Source of the DNA: Gammaproteobacteria bacterium
Lineage (GTDB): Bacteria; Pseudomonadota; Gammaproteobacteria; Enterobacterales; Alteromonadaceae
Assembly (NCBI GenBank): GCA_027484495.1
Contig: JAIXSW010000027.1
Coordinates: 1-11,200, forward strand
DNA length: 11,200 nucleotides
Reading direction: 5' to 3'
A program made the position numbers and the translations under genes. The notes under the pieces were generated by a model. That model saw only the letters and a program-made list of their open reading frames with translations, was not told where the DNA came from and made no database searches. How positions within the stretch are numbered: the stretch's first letter is position 1; every line of letters begins with the position of its first letter. Below are positions 1 to 7,784 of this stretch, one piece after another.

Positions 1-221
1 AATCCATCGCGTTGACATTTTTGTGGCGTGATCCCGGTGATCAGTGTCGCTGTCGGGGAAGGTAAATAGTCTGGCGACAGCTGGCAGTACGCCATTTGTG
101 GCTCGCTAAGCGGCTCAAGGTCCAGATTAGTACGAAGACCCGCGAATTGGGAAATGCGGTCCTTTTTCGGATCTGCTCCCCAGGTTTCCAGGTCGTAAAA
201 ATAAAACGTTTCAGCGCTCAA
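1..221 (-). CDS. sbcB: Exodeoxyribonuclease I, N-terminal part (cut by window edge)
   Basis: Read on the minus strand, this frame gives a protein beginning MSAETFYFYDLETWGADP and running to ITGITPQKCQRDG at the edge. It aligns by eye with the start of E. coli exonuclease I (DYETFG, then AQFAAIRTD, then ITGITPQ). ExoI is a 3'-5' single-strand DNA exonuclease of the DEDD superfamily that acts in mismatch repair and recombination. The first two metal-binding acids of the family are present as D10 and E12. The start is a TTG at 219-221, chosen because AAGGAAG lies about 7 bases upstream; the frame stays open only to a stop at 288-290 and has no ATG. About 73 residues are visible; the rest lies outside. 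It is divergent from the endonuclease gene. The family call is firm; the start codon is moderately sure. Confidence 0.9.
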   Translation of the reverse strand, partial: MSAETFYFYDLETWGADPKKDRISQFAGLRTNLDLEPLSEPQMAYCQLSPDYLPSPTATLITGITPQKCQRDG

Positions 222-306
222 ATCAGCTTCCTTTGCACCCAATATACGACAACGAAAATCGCCGCAGTATAAGTCAAAGGCTCTGGCTTAAAAAGGCGTA
301 ACTTTC

Positions 307-324
307 TGTTATGCTGCGCGCCTT
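307..324 (+). promoter_or_regulatory. Extended -10 promoter candidate for the endonuclease gene
   Basis: TG at 307-308, one base, then TATGCT at 310-315 make an extended -10 element. A weak -35-like TTAAAA (288-293) lies 16 bases upstream. GCCTT follows four bases after the -10 (320-324), a pattern repeated at other promoters in this window. The predicted transcript would start near 322 and leave a leader of about 44 bases before the GTG start at 366. Confidence 0.4.
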
Positions 325-365
325 GGCGAGCGGTTGCCCTGCAAACAGAAGTAAAGAGGTTGTTT

Positions 366-1307
366 GTGTTGTTCCGAATTGTTTTGATGTTGGTTGTTAC
401 TTTTATTGCTTCAGGGCTGGTGCATGCTGCACCTACTGACTTTGACTCAGCAAAACGCATGGCAGCGCGGATTTACGCTGATGAAAACACTGATTTTTAT
501 TGCGACTGTCCGATCCAATGGAATAGTGGTAAAGGGCGTATTGACCTGAAATCTTGTGGGTATCAGATCCGCAAGAACGGTCCGCGTGCTCAGCGTGTTG
601 AGTGGGAACACGTCGTGCCGGCACAACAATTTGGCGCAGCGCGTGCCTGTTGGAAACAAGGTGGACGCGAGCATTGTGGCGACACGGACCAGAAATTCCG
701 CCAGATAGAAGCCGACTTGTTTAATCTGCGTCCGGCGCTTGGGGAAGTTAATGGCGATCGTGCTCATTTCAGATTCGCCGAATTACCCAATGTACAGGCA
801 CAGCATGGTGCCTGTCCGGTACGAATAGATTTTAGCCGACAACTGGCGGAGCCAAGAGCCGAAGTGCGTGGCGACATTGCACGGATTTATTTTTACATGG
901 CAGATCGGTATCAACTCGCGTTAAGCGCAGCTGAAGAAAAACTATTTTTACGCTGGCACACGGAGGACCCGGTCAGTGCGCGTGAAATGGCGCTGATGCG
1001 GCGAACCGCACAACTGATGGGGCACCCTAATGATTTTGTTACCGGTGAAAAACGCTGGTATCCCGGATATTTGTCTGCGCAGCCCGAAGTGCCGGATGCT
1101 GAACCAATGGCGAACGCGCACCGGATAGACGCTGCTGTGCAGACATCGCAGTCAACAGCTGTGGTCGGCAATAAAAACAGTAAAAAATATCATTTGCCTC
1201 ATTGCAGTGGCTATTCACAAATAAAACGTGAAAACCAACAACCATTTGCAACTGAAGCACAGGCGATTGCTGCAGGCTTTCAGCTCGCCGGGAACTGCAA
1301 AAAATAA
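366..1307 (+). CDS. endA: Exported endonuclease I with C-terminal Ada-like metal-binding domain
   Basis: A 313-residue member of the endonuclease I (EndA/Dns, PF04231) family, a periplasmic or secreted enzyme that cuts double-stranded DNA. Residues 1-21 are a clear signal peptide (hydrophobic 5-19, cleavage near HA-A). The catalytic block WEHVVPAQQFG spans residues 80-90 with H82, and DLFNLRPALGEVNGD follows from 117 with N120, the usual metal-site Asn. Cysteines at 46, 48, 64, 95 and 104 suggest disulphides. The last ~49 residues (from about 265) read VVGNKNSKKYHLPHC and end in AGNC; they resemble Ada-type metal-binding modules. E. coli EndA is about 235 residues, so this is a longer fusion. 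The GTG at 366 is preferred because AGAGG (355-359) lies 6 bases upstream; a TTG at 360 would abut the SD. It ends at a bidirectional terminator. Confidence 0.9.
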   Translation: MLFRIVLMLVVTFIASGLVHAAPTDFDSAKRMAARIYADENTDFYCDCPIQWNSGKGRIDLKSCGYQIRKNGPRAQRVEWEHVVPAQQFGAARACWKQGGREHCGDTDQKFRQIEADLFNLRPALGEVNGDRAHFRFAELPNVQAQHGACPVRIDFSRQLAEPRAEVRGDIARIYFYMADRYQLALSAAEEKLFLRWHTEDPVSAREMALMRRTAQLMGHPNDFVTGEKRWYPGYLSAQPEVPDAEPMANAHRIDAAVQTSQSTAVVGNKNSKKYHLPHCSGYSQIKRENQQPFATEAQAIAAGFQLAGNCKK

Positions 1308-1332
1308 CAGCAGCCGACAGGCTGCTGTTTTT
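1308..1332. terminator. Bidirectional rho-independent terminator
   Basis: A perfect 8-bp stem (CAGCAGCC 1308-1315, GGCTGCTG 1320-1327) with loop GACA is followed by T5 at 1328-1332. On the other side it is flanked by an A-rich run (1299-1304), so it can also act on the minus strand. It sits exactly between the stop codon of the endonuclease and the stop of the convergent ydcH-like gene. Confidence 0.88.
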
Positions 1333-1336
1333 ATCT

Positions 1337-1576
1337 TCAGGCCTGCTGCAGGCTTCTGAATAACTGGTCTTTTAACTGAAGCCGGACCTTTTTGCGCAGT
1401 TCGAGATACTCTCCGGATGCAGTTTCGGCACCTTGTTCCAGCCGGAACACTTCGTGGTCAACATCATGATATTCGGCAAACAAACGGGCAAAGTGATGAT
1501 CTGTCATTTTCAGTTGATGAATTTTTTCCCGATATTCAGGAAATTCGTGCACTAAATCATGTTTTTCCAGGCTCAT
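1337..1576 (-). CDS. YdcH/DUF465 family small protein
   Basis: A 79-residue protein starting MSLEKHDLVHEFPEYREKIH and ending LQLKDQLFRSLQQA. It resembles E. coli YdcH (74 residues; FPEYRDLISRLK and KLQLKDEM are the matching blocks), DUF465/PF04325. The sequence is highly charged and looks fully helical with coiled-coil character; members are small cytosolic proteins of unknown function. The ATG at 1574-1576 is chosen over one six codons further upstream because AAGGA lies 6 bases before it, whereas the upstream ATG would place that SD inside the gene. It is monocistronic and convergent with the endonuclease, sharing its terminator. Confidence 0.85.
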   Translation of the reverse strand: MSLEKHDLVHEFPEYREKIHQLKMTDHHFARLFAEYHDVDHEVFRLEQGAETASGEYLELRKKVRLQLKDQLFRSLQQA

Positions 1577-1599
1577 TTCATATTCCTTTTGCAACTAAT

Positions 1600-1627
1600 A
1601 GACTACAGGCAGTGTAGGCTAGGGCAA
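1600..1627 (-). promoter_or_regulatory. Sigma-70-type promoter candidate for the ydcH-like gene
   Basis: On the minus strand TTGCCC (1622-1627) and TAGTCT (1600-1605) are separated by 16 bases. The transcript would begin around 1593 and give a short leader of about 17 bases containing the AAGGA ribosome site. Hexamers are partial matches only. Confidence 0.4.
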
Positions 1628-1679
1628 GTTCTAAACTCTTGATCTGGCGCAACCTTCGGTGATTTGGTCCGAAGACCAG

Positions 1680-1708
1680 GTCACAGTCTGAGCAGGCAGG
1701 CGTATGGT
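1680..1708 (+). promoter_or_regulatory. Weak promoter candidate for the isoaspartyl peptidase gene
   Basis: GTCACA (1680-1685), a 17-base spacer and TATGGT (1703-1708) each match the sigma-70 consensus at four of six positions. The leader would be about 25 bases, including GGAG some 10 bases before the ATG. An inverted repeat CTTCGG/CCGAAG (1654-1674) lies just upstream of the -35. Confidence 0.3.
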
Positions 1709-1738
1709 AATCACAACTAATAGTGGAGAAACGTATTT

Positions 1739-2755
1739 ATGAAACATCAAGCGTCAGTCTTTATTGCAGGCAATCTATTGTTGTTATCGCTGGCGCAGGC
1801 GGCGCCTGCACCTGTTGGCATTGTGATCCACGGTGGCGCCGGCACCATTTCACGGGAAAGTATGACGCCTGCTCAGCAAAAAGCCTATGAATCGACGCTA
1901 AAACACGCCGTTGATCAGGGGTACCAGATTTTAGCGCAAGGCGGCAGCAGTCTGGATGCTGTCAGTGCCGCTGTGGTGATCATGGAAGATTCACCGTTAT
2001 TTAATGCCGGTAAGGGAGCTGTCTATACCTTTGAGGGGACACACGAACTGGACGCGGCCATTATGCGCGGAGACAACAGAGCTGCAGGCGCTGTCGCTGG
2101 GGTGAAAACAGTAAAAAATCCAATCAAGCTTGCCCGCGCAGTGATGGAGCATTCGGAACATGTGCTACTGACGGGCTCGGGCGCTGAACAGTTCGCCAAA
2201 ATGCAGCAGCTGGAATTGGTCGACAATCGCTATTTCGACACTGAGTTTCGTTATCAAGCATTGCAAAAAGCGCTCAAAGCGCTGACTAAAACGCCGCATC
2301 AGGCAAATCTGCGACTAAGCCCATTGTTTCCGCTGGAATGGAACGTCGGCACCGTTGGCGCCGTCGCTATCGATAAGGATGGGCTGTTGTCTGCCGCAAC
2401 GTCAACTGGCGGCATGACAGCTAAACGTTTTGGCCGGGTTGGCGATGCGCCGCTGATTGGCGCTGGTACTTTTGCCGATAATCACAGCTGCGCGGTATCC
2501 GCTACCGGTCACGGCGAATTTTTTATCCGTTATCAGGTCGCGGGAGATATTTGTGCCCGGGTGCGCTATCAAGGTAAAAAAGCATCAGTTGCAGCTGACG
2601 AAGTCATGCAGGAACTAAAAGGTGTTGGCGGCCTGGGGGGCGTTATTGTTGTTGACACGAAAGGGGCGTTAAGTTGGCATTTAAACACCGAAGGCATGTA
2701 CCGGGCAAAGCGTGAACAAGGAAAAGAAGCTGAGATTGCCATTTTCAAAGATTGA
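1739..2755 (+). CDS. iaaA: Exported isoaspartyl peptidase / L-asparaginase (Ntn hydrolase)
   Basis: A 338-residue member of the plant-type asparaginase family (PF01112), which hydrolyses isoaspartyl dipeptides and, more weakly, L-asparagine. These enzymes self-cleave so that a Thr becomes the new N-terminal nucleophile. The nucleophile is T205 in NVGTVGAVAID. Residues equivalent to E. coli IaaA T197, R207, D210 and T230-G231 are visible at T223, R233, D236 and T256-G257, so the active site looks intact. IHGGAGTIS (from about 29) and FNAGKGAVYT are family blocks. Unlike cytosolic E. coli IaaA, residues 1-21 form a signal peptide (hydrophobic 7-19, AQA end), so a periplasmic or exported location is inferred. 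Length fits IaaA (321) plus the leader. The neighbours give no pathway clue. Confidence 0.92.
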   Translation: MKHQASVFIAGNLLLLSLAQAAPAPVGIVIHGGAGTISRESMTPAQQKAYESTLKHAVDQGYQILAQGGSSLDAVSAAVVIMEDSPLFNAGKGAVYTFEGTHELDAAIMRGDNRAAGAVAGVKTVKNPIKLARAVMEHSEHVLLTGSGAEQFAKMQQLELVDNRYFDTEFRYQALQKALKALTKTPHQANLRLSPLFPLEWNVGTVGAVAIDKDGLLSAATSTGGMTAKRFGRVGDAPLIGAGTFADNHSCAVSATGHGEFFIRYQVAGDICARVRYQGKKASVAADEVMQELKGVGGLGGVIVVDTKGALSWHLNTEGMYRAKREQGKEAEIAIFKD

Positions 2756-2851
2756 TCTGGATCACCGCATCCTGCTGAATTTGCACTAAGCTTGGGCTGA
2801 AGGGTGAGCAAAAGCCCTTTGTTTCAACCGCAGTTTGATTTGGAGGGATGC

Positions 2852-3271
2852 ATGAACTTATTAAAAGTGTCTGATCACATGAACCGCCATCCGGTGACGT
2901 TTAATCAGGATATGACGCTCGAAGCTGCCGTCGACCGTCTGACTGATGCGGCTCAGCTCGGCGGGCCTGTGGTCGATGCGGCACACAAAGTTGTTGGTTT
3001 TTTGTCTGAGCAGGATTGTCTGGCGCGCATGCTGCTGAGCTCTTACCACGATGAAGGTTTGGCTTATGTTCGTGAGTTAATGCGTAAAGATGTACTGACG
3101 GTGCACATGAACAGCGGCATTATCGAATTGGCGCAATTAATGCTCGGATTAAAACCCAAAATTTACCCGGTTGTAGATGACAATGGCGTGTTGCAAGGGG
3201 TGATCAGCCGCACTGACGTGCTGCGTGCTATCGACCAGGAATTGCACTCTCACTACCGTAAAGTCAGCTGA
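2852..3271 (+). CDS. Two-CBS-domain protein
   Basis: A 139-residue protein made of two CBS domains and little else. The first covers roughly residues 5-60 (VSDHMNRHPVTFNQDMTLEAA ends in GFLSEQDCL in outline), the second roughly 72-130 (ELMRKDVLTVHMNSG to GVISRTDVLRAID). CBS pairs bind adenine nucleotides such as AMP, ATP or SAM and act as regulatory modules; stand-alone members in marine gammaproteobacteria have no assigned target. No membrane segment or signal peptide is seen. The ATG at 2852 is preferred because GGAGG lies 5 bases upstream; an in-frame GTG at 2804 would add 16 residues but has no properly spaced SD. The partner protein cannot be told from the sequence. Confidence 0.85.
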   Translation: MNLLKVSDHMNRHPVTFNQDMTLEAAVDRLTDAAQLGGPVVDAAHKVVGFLSEQDCLARMLLSSYHDEGLAYVRELMRKDVLTVHMNSGIIELAQLMLGLKPKIYPVVDDNGVLQGVISRTDVLRAIDQELHSHYRKVS

Positions 3272-3283
3272 ATCCCTGACTTT
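3260..3283 (+). terminator. Stem-loop over the stop codon of the CBS gene, possible weak terminator
   Basis: AAAGTCAG (3260-3267) and CTGACTTT (3276-3283) form a perfect 8-bp stem with an 8-base loop containing the stop codon. There is no U tract beyond the stem's own TTT, so termination is uncertain. A GC-rich palindrome GCGCCGGCGC follows at 3301-3310. Confidence 0.3.
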
Positions 3284-3330
3284 ACTACCGATTGACACGT
3301 GCGCCGGCGCTGCCGGCTTGTGCCAGTTTG

Positions 3331-3348
3331 TGCTAGCATAGCCGCCTT
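3331..3348 (+). promoter_or_regulatory. Extended -10 promoter candidate for hrpA
   Basis: TG at 3331-3332, one base, then TAGCAT at 3334-3339 form an extended -10 element, with GCCTT four bases later (3344-3348). No convincing -35 is seen at 16-18 bases. The predicted start near 3346 leaves a leader of about 23 bases, containing the G-rich ribosome site at 3357-3361. Confidence 0.4.
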
Positions 3349-3368
3349 ATTTTTGCGGGGGCTGTGTT

Positions 3369-6300
3369 TTGTCTGAGTTATCGCCGGTTGTTGAACTATT
3401 ACCTGTCAGTGCCTTGTCGGATGCTGTGGCATTTTGTCTGCTCAAAGATCAGTTCCGTTTGCGGCGGATGTGCCGGGATCTGGCGAAGACTGCAGATCCA
3501 AAACGTCATACCCAATTACAAGCAGACATTATGTCATCGCAACAGGCACGCCAGAGCAGAGCACAGGCGATGCCTGCGGTCAGTTATCCGGCCGAGTTGC
3601 CGGTCAGTGGCCGTAAAGATGATATTAAAGCCGCCATCGCCAAACATCAGGTGGTGATTATTGCCGGCGAGACCGGCTCCGGTAAAACTACACAAATTCC
3701 GAAAATCTGTCTGGAGTTGGGACGCGGTGTCGCAGGTTTAATCGGCCATACGCAGCCAAGACGCCTCGCCGCACGCAGTGTTGGCCAGCGTTTGGCGGAC
3801 GAGCTTGCTGTGCCGCTTGGCCAGCAGGTTGGCTACAAAGTGCGCTTTGGCGACCACACCGGCAGCAATACGCTGGTGAAGCTGATGACTGACGGTATTT
3901 TACTGGCAGAAATTCAGCAGGATAAGTTCCTCAATCAATACGACACCATCATCATCGATGAAGCGCACGAGCGCAGTCTGAACATTGATTTTCTACTCGG
4001 ATACTTTAAGCAGTTGCTGCCAAAGCGACCGGATTTGAAGCTGATTATTACTTCCGCGACCATTGATCCACAGCGTTTCTCCCGCCATTTTTCCAATGCG
4101 CCGGTACTGGAGGTATCAGGCCGGACTTATCCGGTCGAAGTGCGCTACCGGCCCGCGACGGAGCTGGATGACAAAGACGCCGACCAGTTGCAGGCCATCT
4201 TTGATGCCGTTGACGAACTGTATCGGGAGCCACCGGGCGATATCCTGATTTTCTTAAATGGTGAGCGCGAGATCCGTGATACTGCTGATGCACTGGAAAA
4301 ACTAAAGCTGCCTCACACCGAAGTATTGCCGCTGTACGCGAGGTTAAGCGCTGCCGAGCAAAACCGTATTTTTCAAAGCCATGCAGGCCGGCGCATCGTG
4401 TTGTCGACCAACGTAGCCGAAACTTCGTTAACTGTACCAGGGATCCGCTACGTGATAGATCCGGGTACAGCAAGGATCTCCCGCTATAGCTATCGCTCGA
4501 AAGTACAGCAATTGCCGATCGAGGCTATCAGTCAGGCCAGTGCTAACCAGCGCAAAGGCCGTTGTGGCCGGGTCGCTGCCGGTATTTGTATCCGTCTCTA
4601 CAGTGAAGAGGATTTTAATAACCGGGATGAATTCACTGATCCGGAGATCCTGCGCACCAATCTCGCATCTGTGATCATGCAGATGTTGGCATTAGGCCTT
4701 GGTGATATTCAGCATTTCCCGTTTCTGCAAAAACCAGACAGCCGGTTTATCAACGACGGCGTGCGGTTGCTTGATGAACTCGGCGCGCTGAAGTCTGAAC
4801 GCAAGCAAGGGCTGCAACTGACGCCGCTTGGCAAACAACTAAGCCGACTGCCGATTGATCCGCGATTGGCGCGGATGGTGTTAGCCGGGGCTGAGCGCAA
4901 CTGTCTGGATGAATTGTTGGTGATCACAGCCGCGTTATCGATTCAGGACCCACGCGAGCGGCCACTGGATAAAAAACAAAAAGCGGATGAATTACATGGT
5001 CGTTTTGCTGATCCTGATTCAGATTTTGCCAGCTGGTTGAAACTATGGCGTTATTTGCAGGAACAGCAGGACAGCCAGACCAACAATCAATTCCGTCGGT
5101 TATGTAAACAGGAACTGCTGAACTATTTACGTGTCCGCGAGTGGCAGGATCTGTATGCACAGCTGTCACAGGTTTGTGAAGAACTAACGCTGAAGAAAAA
5201 CGGCAGCGATGCAGACTACCAAAGCATTCATACCGCGATCCTGACGGGTTTATTAGGACAAATCGGGTCTAAAGACAGTGAGGCGGATTATATCGGGGCG
5301 CGGCAAAGCCGGTTTTTTGTTTTCCCAGGCAGCCATTTGTTTAAACGCAAGCCGAAGTGGGTGATGACCGCTGAGTTAGTTGAAACCAGTAAGTTGTATG
5401 CCAGAACGGTGGCAAAGATTGAACCTGAATGGGTTGAACCGCTGGCTCAGCATCTGGTCAGCCGCAGTTATAGTGAGCCGCACTGGGAGAAAAAACGCGG
5501 TGCCGTGATTGCGTTTGAGCAAGTGACCCTCTATGGCCTGATCATCGTCGGCAAACGAGCGGTGCAGTACAGTAAAATCGAACCAGAGCTTTGTCATAAG
5601 ATTTTTGTCCGTGAAGCGTTGGTCAACCAGGAGCTGGGGCTGAATGAGCCATTTTTGGCGCACAATGCCCGACTGATTGACGAAGTAACTGATCTCGAGG
5701 ACAAATCACGTCGGCGTGACATTCTGGTCGACGAAGAAACGCTGGTCGCTTTTTATGCGGAAAAAGTACCGGTTCACGCCAACAATCGCATCGAGTTCCA
5801 GCACTGGTGGAAAATACAGAAGCAACAAGATGCAAAGTTTCTGAACTTTGATCCGGACATGCTCAAACGCCATGATGCCGAGCACATTACTGACGACAGT
5901 TATCCGGAGTTCTGGCGCCAGGGCAATCTGCGGTTGCCGCTTGAATATCACTTCTCACCGGGCGCGCCCGATGATGGCGTTAGTCTGTGTATTCCACTTG
6001 CCTTACTCAATCAGGTGCAGGAGCAGGGATTTGACTGGTTGATCCCTGGTTTGCGCCATGAATTACTGGTGGCGCTGATTAAGTGTCTGCCGAAAATGTA
6101 CCGGCGCAATTTTGTACCAGCCCCCAATTATGCCGATGCCTTGCTGCAGTCAATAAAACCAGAAGACGGACCTTTATTGGCAACTGTTACGCAACGTTTA
6201 AAACGGATGAGTGGTATTACCATCGCTGATGATGCCTGGGAACTCAGCGAATTGCCTGTGCATTTAAAAATGAATTTCAAGGTGACTGATGACAAAGGTG

Positions 6301-7253
6301 GGGTGATTGCGCAGCACCGTTCGCTGGCTTTATTAAAACAACAACTGCAGGGGCAGGTGCAAGAAACCCTGAGTCTGGTGGCTGAGCAGGGCATTGAACA
6401 GCAACAGCTGACTGACTGGAGCTTCGGTGAGCTACCACGCGAGTATGTCCGGTTGCAGGCTGGATACGAAATCAAAGCTTTCCCGGCACTGGTTGATCAA
6501 AAACACAGTGTTGCGATCCAGCTGCTGGATAGCCCGGAGCAGGCGGCGGCACATTCACGGCTCGGGCTACGTCGCCTGATGCTACTGAATCTGCCATCGC
6601 CGGTAAAATATTTGCAGGAAAATCTGCCGAACAAAGCCAAGTTGGGGCTCTATTTCAACCCCTTTGGCAAGGTGCTGGAACTGATTGACGATTGTATCGC
6701 TGCCGGCATTGACCATTTGGTCGGCCAACAGTCCTGGCCGCACAATCAGCAGGAGTACTTACAACTACGTGACGCGGTGCGGGCGGAACTCGGGGATACC
6801 GTGCTTGCGGTAGCTATGCAGGTGGAGCAAATCCTGACCGTGGGACACGAGATCAGTAAAAAACTGCGCGGGCGGATGGATCTGGCGCTCGCGTATGCAA
6901 ACGCCGACATCAAACAACAACTGGATGCCTTGGTATTTAAAGGTTTTGTCAGCGAATTTGGTGCGACTCGGCTTGATGACGTCAAACGCTATTTGTTGGC
7001 GCTACAAAAACGATTGGAAAAATTGCCGGTTGATCCGCAACGCGATCGGCTACAGATGCATGAGTATGAAAAAGCAGCTGACGCTTATCAGCAATTACTG
7101 GGCAAGTTCGCCGGGAAACCACTGCCAGAGCCGGTGAGGGACATTCGCTGGATGCTTGAAGAGCTCAAAGTGTCATTGTTCGCACAACAGCTTGGGACGC
7201 CATATCCAATATCATCGAAACGTATTTTATTGGCGGTTCAGGAGCTTAAGTAG
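3369..7253 (+). CDS. hrpA: ATP-dependent RNA helicase HrpA
   Basis: A 1294-residue DEAH-box helicase, matching E. coli HrpA (1300) along its length by eye. HrpA proteins remodel RNA; E. coli HrpA is implicated in mRNA processing and in resolving collided ribosomes. Motif I GETGSGKTT is at 100-108, motif II DEAH at 197-200, motif III SAT at 229-231 and motif VI QRKGRCGR at 394-401. The HA2/OB-type region follows, and the long C-terminal DUF3418 half ends QQLGTPYPISSKRIL as in E. coli. Nothing appears truncated. The start is a TTG at 3369: the frame has a stop at 3339-3341 and no ATG or GTG before the N-terminal homology begins, and a G5 run (3357-3361) lies 7 bases upstream. The receiver gene begins 67 bases downstream without a clear terminator. 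Confidence 0.97.
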   Translation: MSELSPVVELLPVSALSDAVAFCLLKDQFRLRRMCRDLAKTADPKRHTQLQADIMSSQQARQSRAQAMPAVSYPAELPVSGRKDDIKAAIAKHQVVIIAGETGSGKTTQIPKICLELGRGVAGLIGHTQPRRLAARSVGQRLADELAVPLGQQVGYKVRFGDHTGSNTLVKLMTDGILLAEIQQDKFLNQYDTIIIDEAHERSLNIDFLLGYFKQLLPKRPDLKLIITSATIDPQRFSRHFSNAPVLEVSGRTYPVEVRYRPATELDDKDADQLQAIFDAVDELYREPPGDILIFLNGEREIRDTADALEKLKLPHTEVLPLYARLSAAEQNRIFQSHAGRRIVLSTNVAETSLTVPGIRYVIDPGTARISRYSYRSKVQQLPIEAISQASANQRKGRCGRVAAGICIRLYSEEDFNNRDEFTDPEILRTNLASVIMQMLALGLGDIQHFPFLQKPDSRFINDGVRLLDELGALKSERKQGLQLTPLGKQLSRLPIDPRLARMVLAGAERNCLDELLVITAALSIQDPRERPLDKKQKADELHGRFADPDSDFASWLKLWRYLQEQQDSQTNNQFRRLCKQELLNYLRVREWQDLYAQLSQVCEELTLKKNGSDADYQSIHTAILTGLLGQIGSKDSEADYIGARQSRFFVFPGSHLFKRKPKWVMTAELVETSKLYARTVAKIEPEWVEPLAQHLVSRSYSEPHWEKKRGAVIAFEQVTLYGLIIVGKRAVQYSKIEPELCHKIFVREALVNQELGLNEPFLAHNARLIDEVTDLEDKSRRRDILVDEETLVAFYAEKVPVHANNRIEFQHWWKIQKQQDAKFLNFDPDMLKRHDAEHITDDSYPEFWRQGNLRLPLEYHFSPGAPDDGVSLCIPLALLNQVQEQGFDWLIPGLRHELLVALIKCLPKMYRRNFVPAPNYADALLQSIKPEDGPLLATVTQRLKRMSGITIADDAWELSELPVHLKMNFKVTDDKGGVIAQHRSLALLKQQLQGQVQETLSLVAEQGIEQQQLTDWSFGELPREYVRLQAGYEIKAFPALVDQKHSVAIQLLDSPEQAAAHSRLGLRRLMLLNLPSPVKYLQENLPNKAKLGLYFNPFGKVLELIDDCIAAGIDHLVGQQSWPHNQQEYLQLRDAVRAELGDTVLAVAMQVEQILTVGHEISKKLRGRMDLALAYANADIKQQLDALVFKGFVSEFGATRLDDVKRYLLALQKRLEKLPVDPQRDRLQMHEYEKAADAYQQLLGKFAGKPLPEPVRDIRWMLEELKVSLFAQQLGTPYPISSKRILLAVQELK

Positions 7254-7320
7254 CTCTAAGCTTGTCGCTGGCAGAATTTTCAGCTACAACCTTTCAGGCA
7301 GCAACGATAAGGATATGGCC

Positions 7321-7716
7321 ATGACAAGTGCTGATTACAGAGTTGAGGCAAAGAAAGTTCTGCTGGTGGATGACGAGGCGTTTAATCTGGCGCTATTACA
7401 GTTGGCGTTACCGATTTCACGATATGCGTTGAGCTATGCTGCCCAGGGCCAGGCAGCATTGACATTGATCCACGAGGATAAACCCGATTTAATTTTGCTG
7501 GATATTTTGATGCCAGGACTCACGGGCATCGATTTGTGTACTTTGTTGAAACATAATCCACTGACTGCAGATATTCCGGTGATCATGGTCTCGGGTCTTG
7601 ATTCGCCCGCAGAGGAACGGGCAGCCAGTGCGGCCGGTGCGTTAGGCTTTATTTCAAAGCCTTTCTCGCCAGAACGAATTTTATCGCAGATTGAGCAATT
7701 GACAGGTTGGTGCTAA
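7321..7716 (+). CDS. Stand-alone response regulator receiver (CheY-like) protein
   Basis: A 131-residue protein that is a single receiver (REC) domain with no output domain. The acidic pair is D17-D18 in LLVDDEAFN, the phospho-acceptor is D61 in DLILLDILMPGLTG, the Ser/Thr switch is S91 in IMVSG, and the conserved Lys is K113 in SKPFSP. All catalytic positions are therefore present. Such proteins relay phosphate from a histidine kinase to a partner; none is encoded here. The ATG at 7321 is chosen because AAGGA ends about 7 bases upstream; an in-frame ATG at 7315 is too close to that SD. With only 67 bases after hrpA and no clear terminator, read-through is likely. The PilZ gene follows 68 bases downstream. 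Confidence 0.88.
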   Translation: MTSADYRVEAKKVLLVDDEAFNLALLQLALPISRYALSYAAQGQAALTLIHEDKPDLILLDILMPGLTGIDLCTLLKHNPLTADIPVIMVSGLDSPAEERAASAAGALGFISKPFSPERILSQIEQLTGWC

Positions 7717-7725
7717 TGGCAGCGC

Positions 7726-7754
7726 TTTACAGTATTGCCAGAAAGCTTTATAAC
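7726..7754 (+). promoter_or_regulatory. Good sigma-70-type promoter for the PilZ gene
   Basis: TTTACA (7726-7731) and TATAAC (7749-7754), each matching consensus at five of six positions, are separated by exactly 17 bases. The start would fall near 7761, leaving a leader of about 24 bases. It begins only 10 bases after the receiver stop codon, so the PilZ gene can be expressed independently. Confidence 0.55.
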
Positions 7755-7784
7755 AAATGCGGTCGGCCTTAGACGAGACAACCC

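Noticed and set aside
241..281. Possible sbcB promoter elements on the minus strand (TATATT at 241-246, TATACT at 266-271, a TTGACT immediately before the latter)
   Set aside because: No combination gives an acceptable -35 to -10 spacing, so no promoter could be fixed.
218..460. 80-residue open frame on the minus strand over the sbcB-endA divergent region
   Set aside because: It overlaps the sbcB start in another frame and the endonuclease 5' end, shows no domain and has no supporting ribosome site.
3292..3297. TTGACA -35-like hexamer upstream of hrpA
   Set aside because: Seventeen bases further on there is no -10-like sequence; the extended -10 at 3331-3339 is a better candidate.
3301..3315. 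GC-rich palindrome before hrpA as a terminator for the CBS gene
   Set aside because: It is not followed by a U tract and lies upstream of the likely hrpA promoter; no stronger claim than a possible hairpin is justified.
4048..4473. 141-residue open frame antisense to hrpA
   Set aside because: It is a shadow of strongly conserved hrpA codons; the product shows no recognisable domain and no start signal.
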